Shown here piece after piece: positions 35,638 to 43,379 of a DNA stretch of 64,000 nt. The notes beneath the pieces were generated by a model. It saw only the letters and a list, made by a program, of their open reading frames with translations. It was not told the DNA's origin and ran no database searches. The number at the start of each line of letters is the position of its first letter. Position 1 is the first letter of the stretch. The translations under genes were made by a program, and so were the position numbers. The DNA lies in NCBI GenBank assembly GCA_019695095.1, contig JAIBAQ010000011.1, positions 1-64,000 on the forward strand, written 5' to 3'. The stretch is from Candidatus Hydrogenedentota bacterium. GTDB lineage: Bacteria; Hydrogenedentota; Hydrogenedentia; Hydrogenedentales; SLHB01.

Positions 35638-37836
35638 ATGTCGCGAATGCGTGGGCTTGGCTACAAGCAGTCCGCTGCTCTTACCGCCGCGCTGTGTCTC
35701 GCCGCGCTCCTCTCTTCCTGCGGACCAAAGCCATCCCCCGTCCAATCGTCGTTACGGCGGTTCGATTTTCCATTGGTGGGGTTGGTGCAGGAGAGCGGTT
35801 CCGACTGGGCGTCTGAACGGTTTAACAAGACACTGCTGCCGAAGCTCATCGTGAAGGGCGCGCAGGAGTTCACCGCCGCCGCGCTGGAGCAGAACTTGAA
35901 CCAGATCGCCCTGGATCCGAACAAGCTCGTCATGGCAGAGGGAGGCAAGGTCCGGCTCTATTACGTCAGCGAGTCGTCGGGATTCCGCAACATTCTCGGC
36001 ATCAATTTCGAAGGAATCGGCATCAAGTCCGGCAAGCCGATGTATATCTTTCCCAATGCGAGCTCGAACCTTGACCTGTATCAAGCCGCACAACACGTCA
36101 ACGTCGAAGAGAATACCTTCGACGTGAGCGCCATGGGTGAACGCAGCGAGGAAGCGCCGCTGATGCCCGGCGACTTCGTCGATCTCGGCCATCTCCCGGC
36201 GGGCACGCCCCTGAACTTCTTTCTCATAAACGAAGACCCCAACGTATTTACCACGCATCCTGAAGCGAACCCCGACGGTATCGTCCACGTGGTCGCGGTG
36301 GCCATCGAGGACAGTCCCTACCTGCTAATCAGCTTCGAGGACCTGCTAAATGGCGGCGATAAGGACTACAGCGACTGCGTGTTCATGGTGGAAGTGGGCG
36401 AGGGCAATATCCAGGCGTTGATTGGGAAGATCGACCCTTTGCGCCAAGCGAAACGCATCGCGGCGATAGTCGGGTTCCTAATGGTCTTCGTGGGCGGGCC
36501 CTTGGGATTCCTGTACATGCGCAGGCGAATCCGCTTAGCGCGCCTCGCCGCCGACCTGAACCGCGCCGGCGAACTCCTCACGTCGTCCCAACCGGAAGCC
36601 GCCTTGCCCCTCATTCGCGCCCGAAAGAAACTCGCCGGGCGCACGCGGTCCGCAGAGTGGGAAGACCTCGAAATCACCTGCCTGAATCAGCTTGGCGCCG
36701 TGGGCGACCTAACCGAGCTGTACAAGGAATCACCCGATGCCTTCACACGCCACGAAACACCGTCGCTAGACGTCGCGCGCGCCGCTATCGAAACGGATCG
36801 CTTCGACCTCTTCCAGACCATGCGCGAGTCGTGGCGGGAACGCGAAACCGCCCCGCAGGACTGGCTCGCATTGGATGCGGACGTCCTCATGAGACAGGAC
36901 AAGTCCGAGGATGCCCGCGAAATCTTGGAGGCGGCTCGCTTCGAAGGCGCCGCCGATGCGCGAAGGCTGATCCGTTTGGCCCTTGCCACGGCACACGACG
37001 ATCCCGCGGCCGCGCATGCCGCGCTTGCGCGCGCAGAGGCCTTGGGAGCGCAGGCTTGGGAAGTCCGCCTGTTTCAGGGAAGGATTGCGCAGGCGCATGG
37101 CGACGCGCCACGAGCGGAAGCCGCATACAAAGCGGCCCTGACCGCGAATCCGCGCGATCTCTTCATTCGCGATGCGCTTGCCGAACTATTGCGAACCGAA
37201 GGCCGCTTCGCGGAAGCGGTTCACGTGTGGTCGCAGGGACTGACCGCCCCGTCGATGGGATTCGTCTGGACCAAGACGCTGTTCTGGTGCCGCGTGGCAG
37301 CGCCCGCGCCGGTGGACTGGCAGACCCTCGATCCGCCGCAAGACACGTTGCGGCCGCTCGTGCAGTTTGTGCGCGCCCTGCCCCCAACCTGTTTCTGGAA
37401 TGAGCGCGCATTCGGCCCCGTCGCGGAAGCGCGTCCGGACCTCGCGTCGCGCCAGGAAGTGTTCTGGTTGCGCCTGCTGGAAGCCCTGCGAACGCGCAAG
37501 ACCGACGAAGCCCTCGCCCTGCTGAACCTGAATCGGTTCGGGCGCCACTCGTGGCACGCGCGACTCGAAGTGGCCCTGTTGAGCCTGCTGACGTACCACC
37601 GTCTTGGATTTGTCGATCCCGCGCTTGTAAAACTCTCGGAAGGAAGCGGAACCAAACCCCATCCGTTCTTCGACACGCTGGAAGCGTGGGCCTCCGGTTC
37701 GGCTGTTCCACCCGAGTTCGTGCGATTGATGCAAAGCAATGATGCGTTTGCTGCCGCGCTCAAAGCAGCCGGGTGGATTGCGGCAGTTGGGTTACTCTCA
37801 GAATACTCTGGTGCAAGAGCAAGTGACTCTCAATAG
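35638..37836 (+). CDS. Lipoprotein-like DUF4114 - transmembrane - TPR protein
   Basis: A 732-residue protein. The N-terminus carries a lipobox (ALLSSC, Cys at about 28). A beta-rich domain follows, ending with a DUF4114-like calcium-site motif, FEDLLNGGDKDYSDCVF (about 234-250). A transmembrane helix sits at about 281-301 followed by RRRIR. The C-terminal 430 residues are helical TPR-like repeats (AEAAYKAALTANPRDLFIRDALAELL). The positive-inside rule puts the TPR part in the cytoplasm. GGGGAG precedes the ATG. Role unknown; probably a sensor or scaffold linking the envelope to a cytoplasmic partner. Confidence 0.65.
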   Translation: MSRMRGLGYKQSAALTAALCLAALLSSCGPKPSPVQSSLRRFDFPLVGLVQESGSDWASERFNKTLLPKLIVKGAQEFTAAALEQNLNQIALDPNKLVMAEGGKVRLYYVSESSGFRNILGINFEGIGIKSGKPMYIFPNASSNLDLYQAAQHVNVEENTFDVSAMGERSEEAPLMPGDFVDLGHLPAGTPLNFFLINEDPNVFTTHPEANPDGIVHVVAVAIEDSPYLLISFEDLLNGGDKDYSDCVFMVEVGEGNIQALIGKIDPLRQAKRIAAIVGFLMVFVGGPLGFLYMRRRIRLARLAADLNRAGELLTSSQPEAALPLIRARKKLAGRTRSAEWEDLEITCLNQLGAVGDLTELYKESPDAFTRHETPSLDVARAAIETDRFDLFQTMRESWRERETAPQDWLALDADVLMRQDKSEDAREILEAARFEGAADARRLIRLALATAHDDPAAAHAALARAEALGAQAWEVRLFQGRIAQAHGDAPRAEAAYKAALTANPRDLFIRDALAELLRTEGRFAEAVHVWSQGLTAPSMGFVWTKTLFWCRVAAPAPVDWQTLDPPQDTLRPLVQFVRALPPTCFWNERAFGPVAEARPDLASRQEVFWLRLLEALRTRKTDEALALLNLNRFGRHSWHARLEVALLSLLTYHRLGFVDPALVKLSEGSGTKPHPFFDTLEAWASGSAVPPEFVRLMQSNDAFAAALKAAGWIAAVGLLSEYSGARASDSQ

Positions 37837-37848
37837 AATCAACCAGAC

Positions 37849-38250
37849 CTACGGTTTTACAAGCTTGACACTCGGAAAGTACCTGCTGAATCGAAGCGGA
37901 TCGCGTGTAACCAGAGTATGGTTCTCCACGGCAGCGTGAGCGCCTATGAAGAAGTCTGGCAAGGGATGAAGCTTCGACCCCCCTCGCCGCCGGTATCGGG
38001 CGAAACACTTGGCCGCAAGAAATGCCGCTTCACGCGGGATTGCACGATACTCGAACACGCCAGACGGCAGCACCTCCTCCAATTCCTCGATGCGTTCGAA
38101 TCGCACGGAAATCTCCGCATAGATCACTGGATTCAGAATGATGGCCCCAACGTCAGCCGCTGAACTCAACGCGCGCGACGACCAGGAAAACCATTTCGAG
38201 TCTCGCGTGAAGACATCCAGATAGACACACGAATCCAACATAAAGGGCAT
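37849..38250 (-). CDS. VapC-like PIN-domain toxin ribonuclease
   Basis: A 133-residue PIN-domain protein. Acidic residues for metal binding are visible: Asp6 in MLDSCVYLD, Glu in NPVIYAEIS, Asp in PLPDFFIGAHA and Asp in LVTRDPLRF. VapC toxins cut tRNA or rRNA. Its ATG shares one base with the stop of the AbrB-like antitoxin gene (TGATG), standard VapBC order. Confidence 0.85.
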   Translation of the reverse strand: MPFMLDSCVYLDVFTRDSKWFSWSSRALSSAADVGAIILNPVIYAEISVRFERIEELEEVLPSGVFEYRAIPREAAFLAAKCFARYRRRGGSKLHPLPDFFIGAHAAVENHTLVTRDPLRFSRYFPSVKLVKP

Positions 38251-38477
38251 CAGGCTTTTCCCCTTGTCAGAGCCATGATCTCGTCTGTCGTCATGTTTAC
38301 AGAACCCTTACCCGCCATTCTCTCCACCAAGGCTTTGCCCCGTCCCGAGTCGGCAACCTTCTTGAGGAAGAGGCGCCCCTTTTCCTCAAAGAATTCCACT
38401 TCGCATCCCGGTGCGATGCCGGTCTTCTCCCGTATGTGAAGCGGGATCGTAACTTGACCTTTTGTAGTAACCTTCAC
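38250..38477 (-). CDS. VapB-like AbrB/MazE-family antitoxin
   Basis: A 75-residue antitoxin with an N-terminal SpoVT/AbrB swapped-hairpin fold (VTTKGQVTIPLHIREKTGI) and a C-terminal tail to bind VapC. It starts with GTG at 38477, preceded by GGAGG. It should repress its own promoter through the inverted repeat at 38493-38512. Confidence 0.85.
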   Translation of the reverse strand: MKVTTKGQVTIPLHIREKTGIAPGCEVEFFEEKGRLFLKKVADSGRGKALVERMAGKGSVNMTTDEIMALTRGKA

Positions 38478-38492
38478 GAGGCGCCCTCCTCA

Positions 38493-38512
38493 TATTCTTA
38501 CTTGTAAGAATA
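38493..38512. promoter_or_regulatory. Candidate VapBC operator
   Basis: TATTCTTAC (38493-38501) and GTAAGAATA (38504-38512) are a perfect 9-bp inverted repeat with a 2-bp centre. It lies 16 bp ahead of the vapB-like GTG and overlaps the predicted -10 box. Confidence 0.65.
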
Positions 38513-38538
38513 ATACCGTCTCCTGCCGGTCGCATCAA
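38510..38538 (-). promoter_or_regulatory. Predicted promoter of vapBC-like operon
   Basis: On the minus strand TTGATG (38538-38533) and TATTAT (38515-38510) are 17 nt apart. The -10 box overlaps the operator palindrome by 3 bp. Confidence 0.6.
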
Positions 38539-38631
38539 GTCGCGATAATTCCCATCCGTCCTTCCCTGCTATACTCCACGGAGTATCCGGGGGAATGGGC
38601 GCAACCGGGGGAGTCGTGAAAGGATACCGCT

Positions 38632-39651
38632 ATGAAAGCCGTAGTCATCGAAAACGCCTTCGGGTTGGACAACCTGGCTGTGACGGAACGCCCCGAGCCT
38701 GATCCCGGCCCCGGCCAAGTGGTCGTTAAAGTCCATGCCGCCTCGCTGAACTATCGGGACTTGCTCACCGTCCAAGGCTTCTATAACCCGCGCCAGCCGC
38801 TGCCCCTGGTGCCGCTGTCCGACGGTGCTGGCGAGGTCGTGGCCGTGGGTCCCGGTGTAACGCGCGTCAAGGTAGGCGACCGTGTCGCCGGCGCGTTTGC
38901 TCAGGGCTGGATATCCGGCCGCCCCAGCCGCGCCAAGCTGCTCGACACAACGCTCGGTGGACCTCTTGACGGTATGCTGCGCGAGTTTGCGCTGCTCGGC
39001 GCGGAAGGGGTTGTTCACATTCCGGACCATCTTTCATACGAGGAGGCCGCCACGCTTCCGTGCGCGGGTTTGACGGCATGGAGCGCGCTCGTGCGGCATG
39101 GAGACGTCAAGCCCGGCGACGTGGTGCTTGTACTGGGAACGGGTGGCGTGTCCATATTCGCGCTGCAGTTCGCCAAGTTGCTGGGCGCGACCGTGATCGT
39201 GACTTCGAGCAGCAACGAAAAACTCGAGCGCGCAAAGGCCCTCGGCGCGCACCACTGCGTGAACTACCGCGAAAACGCGAACTGGGCAAAGACCGTGCGC
39301 GAGTTGACAGGCGGCGAGGGCGTGGACCATGTTATCGAGGTCGGAGGCGTCGGCACGCTGACGCAATCGATGCGCGCCGTGCGGATGGGGGGAACCATCA
39401 GCCTCATTGGAGTGCTGGCCGGTGCGGAATCCTCGCTCAATCTGACACCGCTGCTCATGCAGGATATTCGCCTCCAGGGGGTGATTGTAGGCCATCGTGA
39501 GAGTTTTGAAGAGATGAATCGCGCTATTGCCGCGCGCACCCTCAAACCGGCCATCGATCGCGTGTTTGCGTTCGAGGAAGCCAAAGAATCCTTCGAGCTG
39601 ATGGCCTCCGGCGGACATTTCGGGAAGATCTGTATCCGCGTGTCGCACTAA
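38632..39651 (+). CDS. NAD(P)-dependent zinc-free MDR alcohol dehydrogenase/quinone oxidoreductase
   Basis: A 339-residue medium-chain dehydrogenase/reductase. It has an N-terminal GroES-like domain (SLNYRDLLTVQGFY, VPLSDGAGEVVAVG, VGDRVAG) and a Rossmann domain with GTGGVSIFALQFAKLLGA. The cysteine cluster for structural zinc is absent, as in the quinone reductase-like subgroup. It oxidises alcohols or reduces enones or quinones in the cytoplasm. The gene is alone on the plus strand and divergent from vapBC. Confidence 0.85.
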   Translation: MKAVVIENAFGLDNLAVTERPEPDPGPGQVVVKVHAASLNYRDLLTVQGFYNPRQPLPLVPLSDGAGEVVAVGPGVTRVKVGDRVAGAFAQGWISGRPSRAKLLDTTLGGPLDGMLREFALLGAEGVVHIPDHLSYEEAATLPCAGLTAWSALVRHGDVKPGDVVLVLGTGGVSIFALQFAKLLGATVIVTSSSNEKLERAKALGAHHCVNYRENANWAKTVRELTGGEGVDHVIEVGGVGTLTQSMRAVRMGGTISLIGVLAGAESSLNLTPLLMQDIRLQGVIVGHRESFEEMNRAIAARTLKPAIDRVFAFEEAKESFELMASGGHFGKICIRVSH

Positions 39652-39688
39652 CGCGGCCCGCGCATGCTGAAGTGGAAGGAGAACGTCT

Positions 39689-40441
39689 ATGAAACCCTTG
39701 GTTTCGTGCGGCGTAGTTGTGCTCGGCGCATTGATGGCACTGGGCTGCGCAACTACGCAATCAAAAGAGAGGTGTAACGTGAGTTCCAAGATGACGCCAA
39801 CCGGCTTCCTGAATAAAACCATGACCGTGGACGGCAATACGCGCAATTACGTTGTGTACGTGCCGTCCGACTACGACCCCGGAAAGAAATGGCCGATGGT
39901 CGTGTTTCTCCACGGCATGGGTGAGCGCGGCAGAGACGGCTTGCTTCAAACCGAGGTCGGCATTGGCAGCGCCATTCGCCGTCAAGCGAGCTTGTATCCG
40001 TGCATCGTCGTGATGCCCCAGTGCCCTGGCGACACCGTTTGGTTGAATGCCTTCCAGCATATCGATGTCGCGATGGAACAGACCCTGAAGGAGTATTCGA
40101 TCGACTCGTCGCGCATCTACTTGACCGGCCTCTCCATGGGCGGGTACGGATCGTGGGCCTACGGCGCGCTGCACAACGACGTGTTTGCCGCAATCATTCC
40201 AATCTGCGGCGGCGGCAAGGTATCCGATGCGCCTGCGCTGGCGAAAGTGCCCATCTGGGCCTTTCACGGCGGAGCCGATTCCGTGGTCAAACCGCTTGCA
40301 TCACAATCGATGGTGCAGGCCGTCAAAGAAGCCGGTGGCAACATCCAGTACACCGAGTATCCCGGTGTCGACCACAATTCATGGGATCAAACCTACAGAG
40401 ACCTCGATGTCGTCAAATGGCTGTTAAGTCAGAAGAAATGA
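39689..40441 (+). CDS. Lipoprotein alpha/beta-hydrolase (PHB depolymerase/feruloyl esterase-like)
   Basis: A 250-residue esterase-type hydrolase. A lipobox (ALGC, Cys20) anchors it to the membrane. The alpha/beta-hydrolase core has the oxyanion segment VVFLHGMGER, nucleophile Ser149 in GLSMGG, likely acid Asp197 in FHGGADSVV and His229 in GVDHNSWD. Related proteins often sit beside carbohydrate genes and remove esters from plant polymers. Substrate not determinable. GGAAGGAG precedes the ATG. Confidence 0.85.
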   Translation: MKPLVSCGVVVLGALMALGCATTQSKERCNVSSKMTPTGFLNKTMTVDGNTRNYVVYVPSDYDPGKKWPMVVFLHGMGERGRDGLLQTEVGIGSAIRRQASLYPCIVVMPQCPGDTVWLNAFQHIDVAMEQTLKEYSIDSSRIYLTGLSMGGYGSWAYGALHNDVFAAIIPICGGGKVSDAPALAKVPIWAFHGGADSVVKPLASQSMVQAVKEAGGNIQYTEYPGVDHNSWDQTYRDLDVVKWLLSQKK

Positions 40442-40525
40442 CTGCCGCGCAGCGAATATCTATCGCGCTGATGCGATTCGCGAACTGAGATGTAGACTCG
40501 ATTGCAGTCAACACGAAAAACGATA

Positions 40526-40562
40526 CGGGCCGATGGAATGGAGTTACCGTTCCATCGGCCCG
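40526..40562. terminator. Bidirectional terminator between convergent genes
   Basis: CGGGCCGATGGAA (40526-40538) pairs perfectly with TTCCATCGGCCCG (40550-40562). On the minus strand it is followed by TATCGTTTTT, giving a convincing end for the small lipoprotein gene; the plus-strand side has only a weak T run. Confidence 0.8.
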
Positions 40563-40593
40563 TTGAAATACTATCGCTCGGTTTCAGACTGAA

Positions 40594-41022
40594 CTAGACG
40601 CCTTCAACCGTCACGCCGACTGCGCGCCACTGGCCGTCGGCTTCTTTCTTCATGTTGAACTCGATCGTCGCGCTGCCGAACGAGGCCGACATCTCGACCG
40701 GATACACCGTCGCGGTGCCCTTCTCGATCGTGATCTTCGCGTTGTCGATGTTCACCTTCGCATTGTTCAAGTCACCCTGATCGAAGGACTGCTTCAGGAA
40801 TCCAACCAAACCGGCTTTGTCGCCCCACTCATAGTGCTTGAACTCGCTGGATATGCCGCTCTCAACCTTTGCGATGTCTTTGCCTTCGATTCCGGCCTTC
40901 CAGTTGCCAAGCACACCCTTGATCAGCTCTTCGTCGCTCGGGCCCTTCGCAGCCGTGGCGCACCCCGACACCAATGCCATCACAATCGCCAAACTCATCG
41001 TCAGAATCATTGCCTTACGCAC
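40594..41022 (-). CDS. Small lipoprotein with NTF2/SnoaL-like domain
   Basis: A 142-residue lipoprotein (lipobox VSGC, Cys21). The soluble part has an alpha-helix then four or more beta strands (ITIEKGTATVYPVEM, ATIEFNMKKEADGQWRAVGV), the pattern of NTF2/DUF4440-type folds used for ligand binding. No catalytic residue is evident. It is convergent with the esterase gene, sharing a bidirectional terminator. Confidence 0.6.
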   Translation of the reverse strand: MRKAMILTMSLAIVMALVSGCATAAKGPSDEELIKGVLGNWKAGIEGKDIAKVESGISSEFKHYEWGDKAGLVGFLKQSFDQGDLNNAKVNIDNAKITIEKGTATVYPVEMSASFGSATIEFNMKKEADGQWRAVGVTVEGV

Positions 41023-41519
41023 TGTTCGAACCTCCCCTTATTGACTCATATCGCGTCAAACCGTATGGCCACTCTGGCCCGCGCCAATGGAGCCAGCCCT
41101 CGCAGTATATCCGCCTGCGGACCATCAATCAAGGAAACTTCCTCCGGTGAGCCGTGTATGCGGAAAGGACTCCCTGCAAGTAACTTACGGGTATTTCGTA
41201 TGGACATGGCGAGGACTTCCATAACGGTTCACTGACTAAAGGTCAATCCAATTGAATCGTGACCGCTCTGACTGCGCCTTCCGGCAATGTTGCGACGAGA
41301 CTCCCAGAACGCTACAATGACATTGCCCGTAATAACGGGCGAGGCTCTGGCGTGAGAACGATTCCGCAGCACGAGGACGTTCTCAGGAAGGGCGTGGGTG
41401 CCTTTCCCCCGTGGACATTGAGCTTGTTCCGAAGGGAAATGAGCCGGGCCGCAATGTACCTTCCGGCGTTCGCCCACCGCCGGAACAGGCTCAACCGATT
41501 CGGAAAGAGGAGAATTACG
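41023..41519. other. Non-coding interval with structured leader
   Basis: These 497 bp hold no gene that I trust. A segment around 41107-41165 resembles parts of 34266-34300 and 35352-35382 (CTGCGGACC, and a CTCCGG.GAGCCGT...GACTCC pattern). The last 100 nt, ahead of the lipoprotein start, form a strong long-range stem. Confidence 0.45.
41418..41494 (+). ncRNA. Predicted structured 5' leader (long stem) of lipoprotein gene
   Basis: TTGAGCTTGTTCCG (41418-41431) can pair with CGGAACAGGCTCAA (41481-41494) with one G-U pair in 14. Inside is a further GC-rich element. It ends 25 nt before the ATG, next to GAGGAG. Could be a cis-regulatory RNA, a small RNA, or a REP-type repeat. Confidence 0.4.
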
Positions 41520-42149
41520 ATGAAGAAGATTGCTGCGATTTGTGCGGTGCTCGTCATGGCCGTGTGCATTGGCGCTTGCTCGCCTGCCCCGACCACCCCG
41601 GCTCCGGCCCCCGGTGAAAACGTCACGCCCCCGGCTCCGCCCGCGGATGTGAAGCCCGAAGCTCCGGCTCCGGAAAAGCTGCCGGAAAGCGCTATGCCTG
41701 CTGAACCCGCCGCTGAGATGCCCGTAAGCACACCAGCCGCTGGCTTGGCTGGCACGTCCTGGAAAGTCCAGTACCAGGGCAGCGAATACACCGTCAACTT
41801 CACGAGCGACACCGAAGTGAAGATTTCGGGCGGCGAAGCCGATGCCCAAGCTCCGGACGGCCTTGTTGGCTCGTACAAAGTTGCCGACGGCAAGCTTACC
41901 GTTGATATTCCGTCGGTCGGTATGACCATCGTCGGTGAATACGACGGCACCGTCTTGAAGCTCGACGGCAACGAAGCGAAGAAGGTGGAAGCGGCTGCTG
42001 CTCCTGCCGCACCGGCCGATGCTGCCGCCCCGGCGGCCCCGGCTCCTGCCGAAGGCGCTGCTCCCGCCGCCGCTCCTGCGGCGAAGACCGATGATTTCGA
42101 CGAATTTGACTACACGAAGGGTGGCGGCTCCGCTAGCGCACGTCGTTAG
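41520..42149 (+). CDS. Pro/Ala-rich lipoprotein, tandem paralogue 1
   Basis: A 209-residue lipoprotein (lipobox IGAC, Cys20). A Pro/Ala/Glu linker (21-75) leads to a small beta domain (75-155; GTSWKVQYQ, NFTSDTEVKISGG, GEYDGTVLKL), another Ala/Pro-rich linker and an acidic tail ending SASARR. No known family recognised. A GAGGAG lies 8 nt before the ATG. It is paired with a similar gene at 42366. Confidence 0.65.
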   Translation: MKKIAAICAVLVMAVCIGACSPAPTTPAPAPGENVTPPAPPADVKPEAPAPEKLPESAMPAEPAAEMPVSTPAAGLAGTSWKVQYQGSEYTVNFTSDTEVKISGGEADAQAPDGLVGSYKVADGKLTVDIPSVGMTIVGEYDGTVLKLDGNEAKKVEAAAAPAAPADAAAPAAPAPAEGAAPAAAPAAKTDDFDEFDYTKGGGSASARR

Positions 42150-42182
42150 TCAAAAAGCGTCTGCCAACGAATAACGATTACG

Positions 42183-42224
42183 ACCGGTCTGCGAGTCTCG
42201 ACACTCGCAGGCCGGTTTCTATTT
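42183..42224 (+). terminator. Terminator between the tandem lipoprotein genes
   Basis: ACCGG-T-CTGCGAGT (42183-42196) pairs with ACTCGCAG-G-CCGGT (42103+100 to 42216) over 14 positions with a single mismatch; TTTCTATTT follows. It likely separates the two transcripts. Confidence 0.75.
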
Positions 42225-42365
42225 GGGCGGACCACGAGAAAGGGTAGCGAAAAGCCCTGCAAGACAACCGCAAGGGGGATCCTCGAACTCGTGCACGCTG
42301 ACGGTGTCTAAGTTGTGGACCAGGACGCCTGCGGCATGAAACAGTGCAGAGAGAAGGAGACACAT

Positions 42366-42878
42366 ATGAAAAAGCTGGCAGTTGTACTCGCCATCGCCTT
42401 CACCGTAACTCTCGTGGGAGCATGCAACAACGAGAAGACATCGGAGCGCGACACAGTGCGAACTCCACCGACTTCGCCGGAGAAGACGGAGACTGCACCT
42501 CCAGCGGTCGAGAAGGAGACCCCGTCAACCACCGAAACCACATCGTCACCGACGACTGAAGTAAAGGTAGAGCGAAAGAAGTCGCTCAAGGACACAGCAT
42601 GGGATTTCACGTGGGACAACACCACGTACAAGCGACTGGAGTTCACCAGCGACGCGAACGTGACGCTAAAGGGCGGGGACGCGCCCGAAGCGGGCATTCC
42701 AGGTATGTTCACGCTTGCTGAGGACGGAACGTTCACCTTGACGGCTGGGGACATCAACGATTCCGGAATCTTTGACGGAACCGTACTGAAGGTTGCCGAA
42801 AAGGACGGCAAGAAAGATCCCATTTACCCGGATGACTTCGACCCAACTCCAACCAACGAAGTGAGTTCGCGGCGTTAG
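42366..42878 (+). CDS. Thr/Pro-rich lipoprotein, tandem paralogue 2
   Basis: A 170-residue lipoprotein (lipobox VGAC, Cys20) with a Thr/Pro/Glu linker and a beta domain that aligns with paralogue 1 at DTAWDFTW, EFTSDANVTLKGG, DGTFTL and FDGTVLKV. It ends SSRR, like the neighbour's SARR. Unknown function, probably outer-membrane or periplasm-facing. AGAAGGAG precedes the ATG. The two genes look like a duplication with diverged linkers. Confidence 0.65.
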   Translation: MKKLAVVLAIAFTVTLVGACNNEKTSERDTVRTPPTSPEKTETAPPAVEKETPSTTETTSSPTTEVKVERKKSLKDTAWDFTWDNTTYKRLEFTSDANVTLKGGDAPEAGIPGMFTLAEDGTFTLTAGDINDSGIFDGTVLKVAEKDGKKDPIYPDDFDPTPTNEVSSRR

Positions 42879-42942
42879 CCCGCGACTTCCTCCGGCAATG
42901 ACTGCTCAAGTGCCATTCGTTGTGCCCTGCGTTGTGACTGGT

Positions 42943-43157
42943 TCTCCTGATCCGCCGAGGCAGACCACTCCCCGCGACCGCAGGTCTCCCCCGCCCACCA
43001 CCACCGTATTGTGGCGGGGTCTCCTGATCCGCCGAGGCGGACCACTCCCCGCGACCGCAGGTCTCTCCCCACCATCACCACTGTGTTGTGGCGGGGTCTC
43101 CTGATCCGCCGAGGCGGACCACTCCCCGCGACCGCAGGTCTCCTCCCCACCACCACA
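42943..43157. repeat. 77-bp tandem repeat, about 2.8 copies
   Basis: Units begin at 42943, 43020 and 43097, each starting TCTCCTGATCCGCCGAGGC, so the period is 77 bp. Each unit contains the palindrome CCGCC-GA-GGCGG and a closing TTGTGGCGGGG; the third copy is cut short at the dispersed repeat. Sequence identity between units is very high. No spacers are present, so it is not a CRISPR. Confidence 0.85.
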
Positions 43158-43250
43158 TCAACGCCAACCAAACTCCAACTTAATACCCCGCAACCTACGG
43201 TGTACACCACGCCGTGCTCGGCGAGCGCGGCGCTACCCGGCAACCTACGC
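43081..43250. repeat. Dispersed intergenic repeat, copy B
   Basis: Shares its block order with 35081-35300, including a 40-nt block at 43191-43230 that differs at three positions from 35241-35280. It begins within the last tandem unit, so the 77-bp units and this repeat belong to one composite element. The rest of 42879-43379 holds no gene. Confidence 0.65.
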
Positions 43251-43379
43251 TACGCGCAGATTCCGTCCGTGTTCCCCGTGTTTTGAAGTCAATTGGCCTT
43301 CCTATCGGTGTTCATCGGTGGTTGAATTACTTGAGTTGTGCCACTGCCGCGCCATAATGATTTCTCTGTCCTTGCGCTT

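Noticed and set aside
42943-43157. Possible CRISPR array
   Set aside because: The 77-bp units directly abut one another with no variable spacers, and no cas genes are present.
42875-43243. Long minus-strand open frame through the tandem repeat
   Set aside because: Its protein is just the translated 77-bp repeat (repeated Arg/Gly/Ser blocks); no ribosome site or homology is visible.
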